From: a secondary endosymbiont of Ctenarytaina eucalypti
Lineage (GTDB): Bacteria; Pseudomonadota; Gammaproteobacteria; Enterobacterales; Enterobacteriaceae
DNA length: 64,000 bases
Assembly (NCBI RefSeq): GCF_000287335.1
Contig: NC_018419.1
Coordinates: forward strand, 1,240,001 to 1,304,000
Reading direction: 5' to 3'
Made by a program: the position numbers and the translations under genes. Of this stretch, positions 34,651-46,593 are shown piece after piece (position 1 is the stretch's first letter; every line of letters begins with the position of its first letter). The notes under the pieces are model-generated. The model saw only the letters and a program-made list of their open reading frames with translations, did not search any database and was not told where the DNA came from.

Positions 34651-35109
34651 ATGCCTCATATTACGGGTTATGCTCTCGTGCCTTATAGCGCAGCGAAAAT
34701 GTTCGCCTTAGTTAATAATATTAGCGCTTATCCGACTTTTATTCCTGGATGTACCGGCAGTCGAGTGCTTGCGCAGAACGGCAGCGAGCTGACCGCTGAA
34801 ATGAATATTTCTAAGGCGGGCATCAGTAAATCATTTACTACTTGTAATATTATAACTGAAAATCAAAGTATTGTGATGCGCTTGGTTGACGGCCCCTTCA
34901 GTTCTTTTTCCGGATATTGGCATTTCATTCCATTTGGCGACGAAGCCAGCAAGATTGAGTTCAATCTTGATTGTGAATTTAATAACACACTGATTACAGT
35001 GACCTTTAAATCTTTTTTCAAGGAAATAGCGAACAATATAGTCATAGCGTTTACTCGCCGGGCAAAAGAGGTGTACCAGGATGCTGCATACCTCTCTCGA
35101 GGTACTTGA
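34651..35109 (+). CDS. ratA: RatA family START-domain protein
   Basis: 152 residues. Matches E. coli RatA (also called PasT) throughout: ALVPYSAAKMFALVNNI, AYPTFIPGCTGSRVL, SKAGISKSFTT, VDGPF and FTRRAKEVY. START/polyketide-cyclase fold. In E. coli it was reported to block 70S subunit association and is homologous to the ubiquinone-binding COQ10 group, so a role linked to the four ubi genes here is possible but unproven. Ribosome site GAGAGGGG precedes the ATG. The ratB relic overlaps its 3' end. Confidence 0.93.
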   Translation: MPHITGYALVPYSAAKMFALVNNISAYPTFIPGCTGSRVLAQNGSELTAEMNISKAGISKSFTTCNIITENQSIVMRLVDGPFSSFSGYWHFIPFGDEASKIEFNLDCEFNNTLITVTFKSFFKEIANNIVIAFTRRAKEVYQDAAYLSRGT

Positions 35110-35381
35110 TGCGCTCATAGAACATCAACCTACTGAGATGGCAGGGATGCCGGGAGTTTGCAGGACCTTTGAGAGCAAACGATTCTTGCCTTCAGTGTTT
35201 TAGCACTGCTTTAAGACATCTATATCAACGCTAATAAAGTTAGTAACTTTAGTTTTTCAAGTTTACACTATAAGATAAAATTAAATAGCGGGGCTAAGGT
35301 TTTAATCTACTATTTTTGCTCATCAACACCCATAAGCTGCATCTTAAGCGCAAGAGTCTTAAGGAAGCTATCATTGAGTAG
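35081..35381 (+). pseudogene. ratB: Relic of ratB (UPF0125 family)
   Basis: The ATG at 35081 overlaps the ratA end and reads MLHTSLEVLDALIEHQ, matching RatB MPGKIAVEVAYALPEKQ. Downstream frames hit stops, but near the end HKLHLKRKSLKEAIIE-TAG (to 35381) parallels RatB DPKELRRQRAEKSANK-stop. Position, start and end all agree with ratA-ratB. Confidence 0.55.
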
Positions 35382-35476
35382 CCGCTATGCCCCCCCTTAG
35401 CCAATATTCGGCAATTTCTCACGCCCTAAACCTCATAAATTGAATCACGCTATGGGCGGTGAAGAACGCATTATTT

Positions 35477-35833
35477 TTATCTGGCGCTGGGAGCGATCAG
35501 TGCCGGTGTGTTTTCGATATGTGTCAGGATATCGCTATTGTTAAATGTCAGTATCAGTGTTTGCTGCATCAGGGATGCATGGCTCGGTTCTCGGCGGAAA
35601 ATGTAATACCAGGTATTTGAGCCAAACGGATCTTTCATCATTGCGGTGCTCAGGGCGTATGCTACCTGCTGTTTAGTCATACCAATGTAAATTTTTTTGA
35701 CATCAGCCAAGGTCAAATAATTACCTTGATTAATATCGGGACGATACACTAGCCTCTCGAGCAAGGAGCACCCCCCTGTTGTAAGCATCATTATTAAGAT
35801 AGCGGTCGTAGTTAACGTCTTACAGCGCATCAT
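35477..35833 (-). CDS. bamE: BAM complex lipoprotein BamE (SmpA)
   Basis: 118 residues from the ATG at 35833, placed 7 nt after AGGA; the ATG at 35830 gives the E. coli-like MRCKTL start and is nearly as good. Lipoprotein signal with lipobox TTGGC, followed by [29 protein letters not shown] and LTLTFN-type blocks of the family. Small outer-membrane lipoprotein that binds BamD/BamA and phosphatidylglycerol. Convergent with ratA-(ratB), as in E. coli; the recN relic lies upstream. Confidence 0.95.
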   Translation of the reverse strand: MMRCKTLTTTAILIMMLTTGGCSLLERLVYRPDINQGNYLTLADVKKIYIGMTKQQVAYALSTAMMKDPFGSNTWYYIFRREPSHASLMQQTLILTFNNSDILTHIENTPALIAPSAR

Positions 35834-35886
35834 AATCACATCCTTTTAAGCATAGAACGCTCATGAGTATAGGCCGTTTTTTTAAT

Positions 35887-35988
35887 TCACTCCTTTCTTT
35901 TCTCGGGTGCTATTAACGACCTATTAGAAGGTAGGGCTGAAACTAAGAAGCTAAGCTCATCGATTGACAATAGTTTACTTTCGAACAT
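35887..35988 (-). pseudogene. recN: C-terminal relic of recN (DNA repair ATPase)
   Basis: Just upstream of bamE, where E. coli has recN. The minus-strand frame reads MFESKLLSIDELSFLVSALP and then NRSLIAPEKRKE-TGA (stop at 35889-35887). This parallels the RecN end, LQELARLLGG then RNTLANAKELLAA-stop. Nothing upstream of this patch is readable. Confidence 0.45.
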
Positions 35989-35989
35989 T

Positions 35990-37891
35990 TTGTGGGTCGT
36001 GGTGCCAAGTCAGTAGCTGTGTGTGCATCTTTAATAGAGCATCATCATGACAGTAATCTATATCGTCATCACGATCAGCTAACGCTTATTGTTCACGCTA
36101 GAGTTGTCTTGCGAGATCGCGAAAATAGCCACCTTATCACTTGGGTACTATTGCAAAAAATCGGCACAGATCAGTTCATCTGTTGCGCTGTCTACTGACA
36201 GCGTGAGTAGGCTGCCGTGCGCTGCGTTTTTCGAGACACCCTACTTCCGGGCTATATACTCTTATTGCCACTCACTTTACCCCGGTCCTGACTCAATAAG
36301 AAAAACGCTTCTACCTGATCCAGGGTAGATGTTTTTCACTAACATGAAAGGCTTTTGTCTTATGAAGCAAAGGCGAGTCCATACATTTTAGCAGTAGTGC
36401 TATACACCATAAAAGGAAGTGAGTATATTACCGGGACTCTTTCATGGGCAATGAAAGCGTGTGTTTGATTATGAGCATAGTTTTTCTGAATGATAGTACA
36501 GGGTACTGCTTAAGTGTCTTATGATGCATGGGGGATCATTGCTATTTCATTAATAGATTTTATGCGCTTGGTTTATTGAGTAGGTTTATCTTTATCGCGT
36601 TCATTAACGGTTTTAACAAATAAAATTTGTAGGTGTAGATTGCCACGGTCTCAATAAATTCATTTCAAAAAAGATTTTCATAAATACAGGAAAGATTAAA
36701 TTTAGCAACTTATTCGCTTATTAAAAGGCCCTTAAGAACCACGCTACTCTAACGGCATGGATAGATGTATCAATTATTCTTTTATAAACAGCGAAAAATT
36801 GTTTTAGTTAGCATCTCTCTCCCCAACGCTTTTTCTGTTCAGCTCAAGCAATCTACTTCGGTGCTGATGATGAAGTAGGTCGTTGGTTTTTTCTGAGAAC
36901 GATTGGGGGTGTGTTTGCTCATTGTTGAAATGTAAAATAATGATGCTAAGATTTTTGCAGTATCCTTCTCTGATCTAGTGAGCAAAAAATAATTGATATA
37001 AGTATAGAACATTAATACGCGCTGACTAAAAACTCTAGTGTTTGTGACCATCATAGCATAGTGCTTTCAATGCTCCTTCTCTACGTACTTGCAGGCCAGG
37101 AAGAGAGAAATGGCTAAATGGGTGATGTCACCTTCTTGTTGAGGTTTTATGCTGACATTAATGATCTTTTTTCTTTTTCTGAGGCAATGCTAGTTTACAT
37201 ATTGTAGCGGCAGTTCTATGCCTTTAGAGGCGATTGCATGAATCTTTGTCAACCCCTTAGTGAGAGGTTAGACACACACTGCACCATAAGTACGATACTA
37301 ATAATGTGACTCTAGGTAGATACGAGGTTGGGCGCACCATCAAAGCCAGAAGCGTTTCCCTTCAGCCATCTAGTAATGTCTGATCCATCTATTTTTTCTT
37401 AAAAAATAGCTCTGATGCTGTAAAGAATGGTTTGTAAAAAATGTATCATTGCATAATAATAAATTTTTCTGTTCTATTAGAGAGCGTTTCGTGCAATATG
37501 GCTTGTTAGCGTAGCCCATGAGCACCTAAATTTTGCTGTGTTCAGCAAAGCTATTGAGTAGTGAACAATCGATATTCTCCTTCAAAAATCTCTAATATTA
37601 TTATTTGAGCATGAGAGACCATGATGCTTTAGGAGCGGAGACGCTGGAAATGTACTCGAAGTAATTAACCGAATTGATAGTATCAGAGATAAAAACATGA
37701 TCCTTATCGCTTCGCAACCACTTTATTAAGATGGGCTCGTCAACAATGGTTATTAGTACAGCGAATCTACATCAGGATACTAGAGGGGACCTTTCCCTGG
37801 AAGAAAGGCCATAAACCGTTTTTTCAGGACAAAAAACCGCTGCCGACAGCCTCTTCGTGTTCTATTTAACACAGATTTCACGCGCTGCCCA
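35990..37891. other. 1.9-kb non-coding gap between the recN relic and erpA
   Basis: No recognisable frame. The body of recN and then nadK/grpE would be expected by E. coli order, and none is readable. The short plus-strand frames near 36000-36330 look accidental. Confidence 0.45.
37831..37852 (-). terminator. Candidate terminator after erpA
   Basis: On the minus strand GGCTGTCGGCAGC, a short stem (GCTG with CAGC), is followed by GG and TTTTTT, about 40 nt after the erpA stop. The stem is short, perhaps a weakened ancestral terminator. Confidence 0.35.
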
Positions 37892-38236
37892 CTAAATGCT
37901 AAATGAAGACCCGCAACCACAAGTACTTTTGGCATTAGGATTAATGACGATGAAACGCGACCCTTCTAGCCCTTCAGTATAATCCACTGCTCCGCCAAGA
38001 AGGTATTGAAGGCTCATGTGGTCCACAACCAATAACACCCCCCTTTTTTCTATCGTGCAGTCGTCTTCGTTCACCTGGTCGTCAAAGGTAAAATGATACT
38101 GGAATCCGCTACAGCCGCCGCCCGTGATATAGACGCGTAGTTTTAGATTAGGATTAGCTTCGTTAGCTATCAGGCTTTTGACCTTGATGGCCGCTGCATC
38201 AGTAAACTTTAATGGCAATACTGCCATCTCACTCAT
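37892..38236 (-). CDS. erpA: A-type Fe-S cluster carrier ErpA
   Basis: 114 residues, the E. coli length, nearly identical along its length. The three cluster ligands are present: Cys42 in GGGCSGFQY, and Cys106 and Cys108 in [11 protein letters not shown]. Delivers Fe-S clusters to apoproteins; in E. coli it is essential for IspG maturation, and ispG is in this window. Its classical donors IscU and IscA are relics or missing here, so the cluster must come from another scaffold elsewhere (SufBCD is the obvious candidate). Confidence 0.97.
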   Translation of the reverse strand: MSEMAVLPLKFTDAAAIKVKSLIANEANPNLKLRVYITGGGCSGFQYHFTFDDQVNEDDCTIEKRGVLLVVDHMSLQYLLGGAVDYTEGLEGSRFIVINPNAKSTCGCGSSFSI

Positions 38237-40085
38237 AATTCTACTCCCGAGCCATCGTCGAACTCAAGTTATATCAAGTCGATCGTTGCAGCTATTATCT
38301 GTGACGTATCATTTACGTTCAAGCATCAAGCATCGAAGAGATCAGATTTTTCACTTACATGAGTAGAGTTCATGATGTCACTGTTCCCTAATCCATGTTG
38401 CGTCAGTTAGAATTGCTTAAAATGAAGAAATGTGTTATAGACAACCTACAATTATGCAATCCAGACATTGTTCGGCATTCCTATCTGCTTGCTCTTATTA
38501 CGCACCCCTTGAGGGACTACCTGCCAATCTCCTTCTTTTTTCCTGCGCATTATGGTCAGGCAGATTTAGATAAATAAGCGATAGTATTGTAAAGAAGGAA
38601 ATAACTGGCTGTTATAGCTAATCTAGCACCTGTCTGATAACTTACTATATTTACTAAATATTATTACTGTTGTTTAGAGACTGCTTTTTCAACTACGTCG
38701 TTAGGCTCATGGTATTATCGGATAATATGAGCGACTCCTCGAAAACTAGAAAGTGCGTTTTATTTTTTCCTCAATAACGCAGCGTAATAGTAACGTCTAT
38801 TGGCAGCACCGTTAGCCGACTCTACTCTACTTTTAGGGTAGAAGTTACTTTATAAAATATAGTAGATTCGGGGTATCAATAATATTATAGTGAGCAAAAT
38901 TCGAAAAGATCATTGCATGTGTTACGAGCTATTACTGATAAATAGCGCCTGCCGCACCCTCGTGATCCTTTGTGTTTATCGACACCTTGCTGCTAGACGT
39001 GTTATTTTCCCGCATCAAACACTTTATACGGCCATTACTACTCAATGATGCACTGGGTAAGTATAGCATCAACAGCCTTTTTCAGTAGAAAGTGAAAGAT
39101 GTGTACTTCATCTATTTTTGATTGCATAAAATAGCAATATTACTAATGCACGGGCTTCGTCGAATGTAATTAAGTGAAGTCACTGTAAAAGCAGTGAGGA
39201 CTCAAATAAGGGGTGCGTATGAGATTAGGTTACTGCAAAATTTCTTGAGGACAAAAGACAGCTGTTTCTTTGGACACACCAGCGGTGTGAAATCTTAAAC
39301 GGTTATATTCTGAGCATAACATATGTTAGGTATGCAGATTCTAAGCAGCTGTGATGATGCCTCTTCGAGGCAATCGTGTAGAGTGATTCTTGCTATGCAT
39401 GACGTAGTGTGCCCCAGCTTAAAACACTGTCGGGTGGCAGCTTAATTCTGCGTGAATATGATGCGCATGAAAAGAAAAGGCGATGGAAAGCATTAAATTA
39501 ATGCATCATATGACGCGGTATGAAAATAAAAAACTAAGCGTATTACATAAAAATAGAGGGGCCAGCGACTCACATGCCACATATGATGATTGAGTTTGTC
39601 AATTTTTTTAGCCATCCCGAGGTTTATTGAACACACGGGAAGTTAACATATCTTCATTAAATTAAACCCCAATGGCAAAACATGCGTGAGGAACCTATCT
39701 ATAGCTCTCGGAGAGCCGTTCGGTTTAAAAGCGCCGCTGAAATACACCAGTGAGTAATTTTAAAATTTTTTATCTATAGAAATTACTCACTTGAAAAAAG
39801 AATGGCATGCAGTTGAATAATATTTAAAAATGCTGTTTTATAAACATATATAATGTTACTTAAGAGTATAGCATACCTTAAGTCTGAGTGTTTACTTTTT
39901 CTGGATTACGTAATGTATTGAGTATTTTGAATAGGGTTGTTGAACCAAGGCTTGATCACAATGAGGCTGGTGTTTGGTAAAAGCAAGGTGGTCATTCGCA
40001 GCATACCGTTACTATTATACTTTTCGCTATATCAAGACCTTTATGAATCTCAAGTGCTTTTTGCATCAAAATACAGGACTACCTC
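38237..40085. other. 1.85-kb non-coding gap between erpA and prlC
   Basis: No recognisable relic; I looked for hemL next to erpA and gor next to prlC without success. Contains a perfect 12-bp inverted repeat at 39749-39791 (AGTGAGTAATTT, 19-nt loop, AAATTACTCACT). Confidence 0.45.
39749..39791. repeat. Perfect 12-bp inverted repeat with 19-nt loop
   Basis: AGTGAGTAATTT at 39749-39760 and its exact reverse complement at 39780-39791. No adjacent gene end, so it is not an obvious terminator. Confidence 0.8.
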
Positions 40086-42137
40086 ATGACAAATCCATTA
40101 CTAACTTCATTTTTATTGCCCCCTTTTACCACTATTTGTCCTGAGTGCATCGTGCCGGCGGTGAAGGCTGCGATTGAGCAATGCCGACACACTGTTGAGG
40201 AGGTTGTGGCGCAGTCCGAGCCGTTCACTTGGGAAAATCTCTGCTATCCTATAGCAGATGCAGATGACCGTTTGAGCCGTATTTGGTCGCCGGTCAGTCA
40301 TTTAAACGCGGTAAAAAATAGTGAAGAGCTTCGCATAGCCTATGACCAAAGCCTGACGCTGCTCTCTGCATACAGCACCTGGGTAGGACAACATGCCGGT
40401 TTGTATCAAGCCTATAGGAAGCTGCGCGCTGGAAAGTATTATGCGCAGCTGACTTTAGCAAAGAAAAAAGTAGTGGACAATACGTTACGTGATTTTGAAT
40501 TGTCCGGGATCGGATTATCAGAGGAAAAACAGAAGCGTTTCGGAGACATCCTCGCTTGTCTTGCAAAGCTGGGTTCCGCCTACAGCAATAACGTGATGGA
40601 TGCAACCATGGGCTGGAGTAAGTTGATAACTGATGCAGGGCTTTTAACCAGCATGCCCGACAGCGCCATTGCAGCTGCTTACGAGAAGGCAAAGGCTCGT
40701 GGGAAAACAGGCTGGCTTCTAACTCTAGATACCCCCAGCTATCTTCTAGTGCTGACCTATTGCAATAGCGCTATACTGCGAGAGGAGATTTATCGTGCCT
40801 ATAACACCCGCGCCTCTGATCAGGGGCCGGATGCCGGGAAATGGGATAATGGACCCCTCATGAGTGAAATTCTAGAGCTGCGACATGAGCAGGCGATATT
40901 ACTGGGATTTGAGAGTTATGCTGATCAATCGCTAGCCACCAAAATGGCGAAAAACCCTCAGAGGGTACTAAATTTCCTTACTGATCTCGCCGAGAGAGGG
41001 AGAAATCGGGGCGAACAAGAATTAATGCAGCTATGCGACTTTGCGCACCTCCACTTTGGCTGTGATAAGATCAATCCGTGGGATATCGCCTATTATAGCG
41101 AAAAACAAAAACAGCACTTATTTTCCATTAACGACCAGATGTTGCGCCCCTATTTTCCGGAGTCTCGGGTGCTAAAAGGTTTGTTCAAGGTGGTAAAGCG
41201 TATTTATGACATCACCGTGAAAGAGCTTGAAAATGTAGAAACCTGGCATCCTGATGTCCGTTTCTTTGGGTTGTTTGACAAAAATGATGAACTGTGTGGT
41301 AGTTTTTATCTTGATTTGTATGTCCGAGAAAATAAAAGAAGCGGTGCCTGGATGGACAATTGTGTAAGCATGATGCGAAAAGCTGACGGCACGCTTCAAA
41401 AACCTGTAGCGTATCTCACCTGCAACTTCAACTGCCCTATAAGCGGAAAGCCAGCGCTTTTTACTCATAATGAGGTCATAACGCTATTCCATGAATTAGG
41501 TCACGGTCTGCACCATATACTGACTTGTATCGATGTTCCCGGAGTGGCAGGGATTAGTGGCGTACCCTGGGATGCGGTGGAGTTACCGAGCCAGTTTATG
41601 GAAAATTACTGCTGGCAGTCTGAAGCACTAGCCCTGATCTCGGGCCATTATGAAACCGGAAAACCCCTTTCCACCGAAATATTAAACAAGCTTATTGCGG
41701 CAAAACACTATCAGGCAGCGCTGTTGATTCTGAAGCAGTTGGAGTTTGGGCTCTTTGATTTTCGCATTCATTATGAATATAAACCAGAGCATGGAGCACG
41801 TATTCTAGAGATTCTAACAGAGGTAAAAAAACAGGTGTCGGTGCTTCCGGCGCTAGTCTGGGGTCGATTCCCCCATACTTTCAGCCATATCTTTTCCGGC
41901 GGCTATGCGGCGGGGTATTATAGTTATCTGTGGGCGGAAGTCCTCTCGGCGGATATTTGGTCGCGGTTTGAAGAAGAGGGCATCTTCAACCAGGAGACTG
42001 GTCAATTATTCCTTGATACGATACTATCACGCGGTGGCTCTGAAGATCCAATGGTTCTTTTCACTCGTTTTCGTGGCCGGGAACCGCAACTGGACGCAAT
42101 GCTACAGCATTACGGGATCCAGGTGTCGGGAACTTGA
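40086..42137 (+). CDS. prlC: Oligopeptidase A (M3 metallopeptidase)
   Basis: 683 residues against 680 in E. coli. Cytosolic zinc endopeptidase that degrades signal peptides and other short peptides. Zinc site HELGH begins at His469 ([12 protein letters not shown]), followed by the family blocks [19 protein letters not shown] and [19 protein letters not shown]. The start [14 protein letters not shown] matches the family. Its last codons overlap the rsmJ start (TTGA). A heat-shock promoter is known in E. coli, but I see no convincing sigma-32 site here. Confidence 0.97.
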   Translation: MTNPLLTSFLLPPFTTICPECIVPAVKAAIEQCRHTVEEVVAQSEPFTWENLCYPIADADDRLSRIWSPVSHLNAVKNSEELRIAYDQSLTLLSAYSTWVGQHAGLYQAYRKLRAGKYYAQLTLAKKKVVDNTLRDFELSGIGLSEEKQKRFGDILACLAKLGSAYSNNVMDATMGWSKLITDAGLLTSMPDSAIAAAYEKAKARGKTGWLLTLDTPSYLLVLTYCNSAILREEIYRAYNTRASDQGPDAGKWDNGPLMSEILELRHEQAILLGFESYADQSLATKMAKNPQRVLNFLTDLAERGRNRGEQELMQLCDFAHLHFGCDKINPWDIAYYSEKQKQHLFSINDQMLRPYFPESRVLKGLFKVVKRIYDITVKELENVETWHPDVRFFGLFDKNDELCGSFYLDLYVRENKRSGAWMDNCVSMMRKADGTLQKPVAYLTCNFNCPISGKPALFTHNEVITLFHELGHGLHHILTCIDVPGVAGISGVPWDAVELPSQFMENYCWQSEALALISGHYETGKPLSTEILNKLIAAKHYQAALLILKQLEFGLFDFRIHYEYKPEHGARILEILTEVKKQVSVLPALVWGRFPHTFSHIFSGGYAAGYYSYLWAEVLSADIWSRFEEEGIFNQETGQLFLDTILSRGGSEDPMVLFTRFRGREPQLDAMLQHYGIQVSGT

Positions 42138-42886
42138 ACGCTATTCTTTTGCAGCATGAAGCGGACATTGATTCTGTTTTTTTTCGGGCGCTCGCCACGC
42201 GCTGGGGATTCATCAGTGATGATCGAGCTGTTATGTCGCTGGTAATGACAGCTAAAAGACTAGAATTACGTAAACGAGATGAGCCAAAACTAGGCGCGAT
42301 TAGCGTTGATTTCCTATCCGGTACTATGGCATATCGGCACCGATACGGTAATAAACGCCTCGAAGCTGTAGCCAAGGCGGTCGGAGTTAAAGGGAAATGG
42401 CGACCGAGTGTACTTGACGCTACTGCTGGCCTGGGGCGCGATGCCTTTGTGCTTGCCTGTCTGGGCTGCCATGTAAAAATGTTTGAGCGTCATCCGGTGG
42501 TAGCGGCGCTATTGGACGACGGTCTGCGCCGCGCATATGCCGATCCGAATGTAGGCCCTTGGTTGGTGGAGCGTTTAAAGCTTTATCATGGATCAAGTTT
42601 TAACGCATTGGCGCACGATTCTCCTGCGCCGGATGTAGTCTATATCGATCCGATGTTTCCGTACCGGAAGAAAACTGCTTTAGTAAAAAAAGAGATGCAG
42701 ATCCTTCAACTCCTGGTAGGTTCTGATGAAGATGCCGCCGCACTGCTAGCGCCCGCCCGGGCGCTAGCAGTGCGGCGTGTGGTTGTAAAGCGCCCTAATA
42801 ATGCGCCATCGCTTTCAGGAAAAGCGGCTCCTGCATTTATTGCTACTAAGAAGCATCGTTTTGACCTATACCCTCCGCTAGCATGA
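42134..42886 (+). CDS. rsmJ: 16S rRNA (guanine1516-N2)-methyltransferase RsmJ
   Basis: 250 residues, the E. coli length. Starts at a TTG overlapping the prlC stop (TTGA), so translation depends on coupling; no ATG gives a fuller protein. The SAM motif [17 protein letters not shown] and the catalytic-type [11 protein letters not shown] are present, as is the family block [14 protein letters not shown]. Methylates G1516 of 16S rRNA. Odd: codons for about residues 202-215 ([14 protein letters not shown]) are a perfect 42-nt palindrome. The protein stays aligned with E. coli through it (GLLEPARLLATKR). Confidence 0.95.
   Translation: MNAILLQHEADIDSVFFRALATRWGFISDDRAVMSLVMTAKRLELRKRDEPKLGAISVDFLSGTMAYRHRYGNKRLEAVAKAVGVKGKWRPSVLDATAGLGRDAFVLACLGCHVKMFERHPVVAALLDDGLRRAYADPNVGPWLVERLKLYHGSSFNALAHDSPAPDVVYIDPMFPYRKKTALVKKEMQILQLLVGSDEDAAALLAPARALAVRRVVVKRPNNAPSLSGKAAPAFIATKKHRFDLYPPLA
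42736..42777. repeat. Perfect 20+2+20 palindrome inside rsmJ
   Basis: CGCCGCACTGCTAGCGCCCG at 42736-42755, spacer CC, then the exact reverse complement at 42758-42777. Much more GC-rich than its surroundings and wholly coding. In mRNA it would form a very stable 20-bp hairpin with almost no loop. Confidence 0.97.
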
Positions 42887-45800
42887 GCTCCCTAAGTAAA
42901 AAGTTGACACGGAAAAATGCTTGACACTGCACTGCAGGTTATATTGGCTAGCCCGTTAAAGTATACTGATCACTTATGTCAACACAACTAGTTATACCTC
43001 TTCTCGCTCGATTACTTGACCCGATAAATATACCTAAAAGTATGTTTTGGGCTATTATTGTTGTATGAAACATAACATAACGAGTGAGACTAAACGGTAG
43101 CTGGGTAGAAACCGAGAATATGTTTCTTGTTTTTGATGTTGAGTATTAATGTACGCATCTTCGATGTCATAAACTTTTAGTGATTAACTTAAGGTTTAAA
43201 TAATATAGAGTGTCTGACGAGTTTCACGATATCCGAATATTGTTACGTGCCACGGATGGCATTCAATCTTTCTAAAATTTTGTATTTAATGAAGTTATGT
43301 GATAACTACTATTATCTTCTTCCTTTTCTCATGCGCCGCTATCAAAGGTTACGCAGACTTAGGGAATCATTTAGGGGTGTCTTGAACCGAACATGACTGT
43401 TTCAGTCTGCAGCCCTCCGTGGTGTCAAGCTCTAAGTTTTTGTTAGGTATTATTAGTGTTGTTTAGGGACTGATTTTAACTGATTGATTACGAACATTTT
43501 ACACTCTGTTGCTAAGGAAGCAGAGGTTTTACTTGATCTCCTCCGACATGGATTTGTTGCATGATAGAGATGGATGCCGTTTTGTTGTAAAGTGTTAGTC
43601 GAAAATTTTTTCATATCGGGTGCAGTGATATCTTAACAAGTCTCTATCTATTTTTTTGCGTTCGAGAGATTCAGCGATTTACTGACTGAGATCAAAAAAA
43701 ATTTTTATTCAATAGGACTCATAATAAGAACATGACGTTGTGGCAATGAGTCAGTAAAGATAGGTCCTTATCCATTCTTGGTTTAGTGCACAATATGTAA
43801 CCAGGTCTTGACTAATGCATAAAGCTATAAAGCTTCACATCGGCATCTAAGCGAAAGCACGGATCACTGGAAACAGAGCGTGCTATGATAGAGTTTCGCT
43901 ATCTGAAATGGTTATGTTTCCGTTTAAAATACTGCTCTTTTTTCATCTGAGTCTATGTAATGATAAGGAAAATAGATGGGAAGGCGATGGGCTATGTTGA
44001 AAGATCTACACCAGAGGCTATACTCTATTTTAATCATTCCGGACACCCTTCCCTTGGGTTAATAAGCACCCTGTTAGCAGTGCGCTTGTCAGAAACTCTG
44101 CTTCTATTACATAAAGTTAGCGCAAGAATTATTTAGACTTCATTAGAAAAAGACCGACCTGAGATGATCAACATAGTTTACTATTATTTGATAATAGAAC
44201 AGGATGATGTTTTAGTCTTCAGTAAGGTCGTGCTCGCATCAAATTTTTTTCTTATAAAGTGATTTTATGCCATTAGAAACGATGAAGGAGAAGATCATTA
44301 GAGTCTCTATGATTATTTATGACTATTATTGAGTCTGAGTAAGTGCTACGTGTAGCCCTCTCCTGAGGAAAAAGCACTTTTCTAACCTCAATGGTTATTA
44401 GGGCATGATTATTAGTTTTTATCGTCGATCGACGGCCATATTTTTGATTGAAACTGGGGAGGTAAAGTATCCTGTATAATATGTTACAATGGATTCATTA
44501 ACCGCTCACTTTGCTGTTAGAGGGCGGTTGTTAATGACGCAGTTCAGCAGTGCTATGCCTAACATAATCTCATCGTGAAGATACATTCTCATTTCGTTTA
44601 TTCTACGTTTCGTATTTAGAGGAAGTCATATATTTATTAAATTTTTTGAGATGGCTCGCGCTTGTCACGTCTATAATCCTAAGATTTACCGCGGGTGTAA
44701 TATGCAATCTAAAAAATATTTTTTTATAGCAACATTCGGCGGCACTTTGCAATACCGATTACGATAACTATAAGTGCGTTTCTCGGGCTAAAAGGATAGG
44801 GTAAGAACCGAATCTTAGGAAGATTCAAGACAGTATGTGTTGTGATGTGCATGTTGCACGTACTATGCTCTTTTCAGCTGAGCATGATTTTATCCTGACT
44901 TCTCGCTCACTAGGTATTCTCACTGGAGAAATATGCAGAAAATTAACAGGTGTGATAGATGCATATTTTGCTATTTTACAGTCATCACGCACTAGTGAAT
45001 ATAGTTATCGTAAGTAGAGTGTTCTGTACGCATACTGAATACCAGTAAGCGTGAGCGTTTTTATTAACAAAAATCTTTCGGTTGAATTTTTTCCTTTCGC
45101 AATACTAATAAGGACGCTCGTTAGGATGGTCTTGATATCATCCGTATTAATATAAAAGATGATGGGAACTAAGAAGAATGCTTACTGTTGTGCTGTAATC
45201 TATTGTTGAGAGGTGCCCGCTTGTTGCATCTGGAGAGGAGATCGCTGACTGTCTGTTTTTCCAAGCATCATCAGTACTTCTCATGAGATTAATGTATGAT
45301 CGCATGGTTACTCTTAGAGTATGAGTAGATAATAACGCTCTCAGTACCGCAAGAGCGTATACGGCTTCTTTTTCCTCAAAAGCAGAGAATGATAGCAGTA
45401 ATATATCTTCTAAGAGATCTTGTCTGATATAACATAATCGTTTCTGGTGCTAAATTTTGAGAAATAGGATATCGATCGTGCAGCACACTAGCACTGCTTT
45501 GTAATAAATGGCTGATGCTATTATGTGTCGAGAAATATACCGCCGGATAACGCTTAGGCTATCTGATAAGCGTATCAACACCATGTTTCTAAAATATTTA
45601 TTTTCTTTTACTAAAAAATTTCAGGCGCGTGTTCTAGGAAAAGACGCGTTCTCACATCGTCGCATTAAAGCGACGTGATTCAAAAAGTATTTAACGCATT
45701 CCTCTCTAGTAGTTATCAAAATGCTCAACATGCATGTTATTGCAAACCTTTTCTTTCTAGCTGTCTTTCTGATACATCAACTAGTGAGGTCTGATTCTAT

Positions 45801-46593
45801 TCAAAAAAAGTGTTGTTTCCCTATACAAGGAAACATTGACTCACTTATTGATGCCATTAGAAAACTACGACGCTTGCACGGATGATTGCAAGCAACCTCG
45901 CATTTAATTTTGTGCTTTTCTCTTATTATAGGGAGCCATCTATTAGGATGCATATCGTGAGATGAGCGAATAGTGACCTAAATGTTGATTTTGACTAATG
46001 CCATTACATTCAACTTATGCTGCTTTATCCGCGAGGCATAGTATGTACTTACTGCAGAACTCATAAAGTGTAGTAATAGCTTATCGGTTTTATGTTGGTG
46101 ATTAACTGTATTCATTCAACAATGCTCAGAGAACGTCAATAAGTTTTAAAAACATGCAGGTGATCTAAGGATCACGAGGACAAAAACGAATAGCAATCCA
46201 GTTTATCAATCTATAATAAGATAAATGACATAAGAAAAAAAGACTACTGAAATTGCGAGATTACATCCCCTTACTGAGAGTAATAATAAAAACTATTATG
46301 CTTTTTAATTCGTAACAGAACATCAATGCAGTGTTGCTAACATGACGTTTTAATCAATTCGGGATTTATTCGGCATCTGTAGTAACCTAGAGCAAGAGGA
46401 TGGAGCGCTCTGATTATAAAAGAGAAAATTTCTTTAGAATTAGACTATGACGTGTTATGTTTCCCTCGCGATTTTCAGCAGTCGGGTTTTTTATTGCCAA
46501 TTTTGTTAACATCGTTTGAACAGACTTGTTCAGCTTACATCTGTAAGCTAAAGTGAACCGCTGAAACTAAAAGATTATTACAAGAGGTATTAA
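42887..46593. other. 3.7-kb non-coding gap between rsmJ and fabB
   Basis: The largest gap after 23-27.5 kb. I see no readable relic of uspA (expected beyond rsmJ) or mnmC (divergent from fabB). Small stems only (CGTCGC-ATTAAA-GCGACG at 45658-45675). The fabB operator lies at the right end. Confidence 0.5.
46532..46549. promoter_or_regulatory. Palindromic FabR-like operator upstream of fabB
   Basis: AGCTTACA-TC-TGTAAGCT, a perfect 8+2+8 palindrome 44 nt before the fabB start. It resembles the FabR operator known upstream of E. coli fabB and fabA (AGCGTACA, 2 nt, TGTACGCT type). Whether fabR survives in this genome cannot be seen here. Confidence 0.5.
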
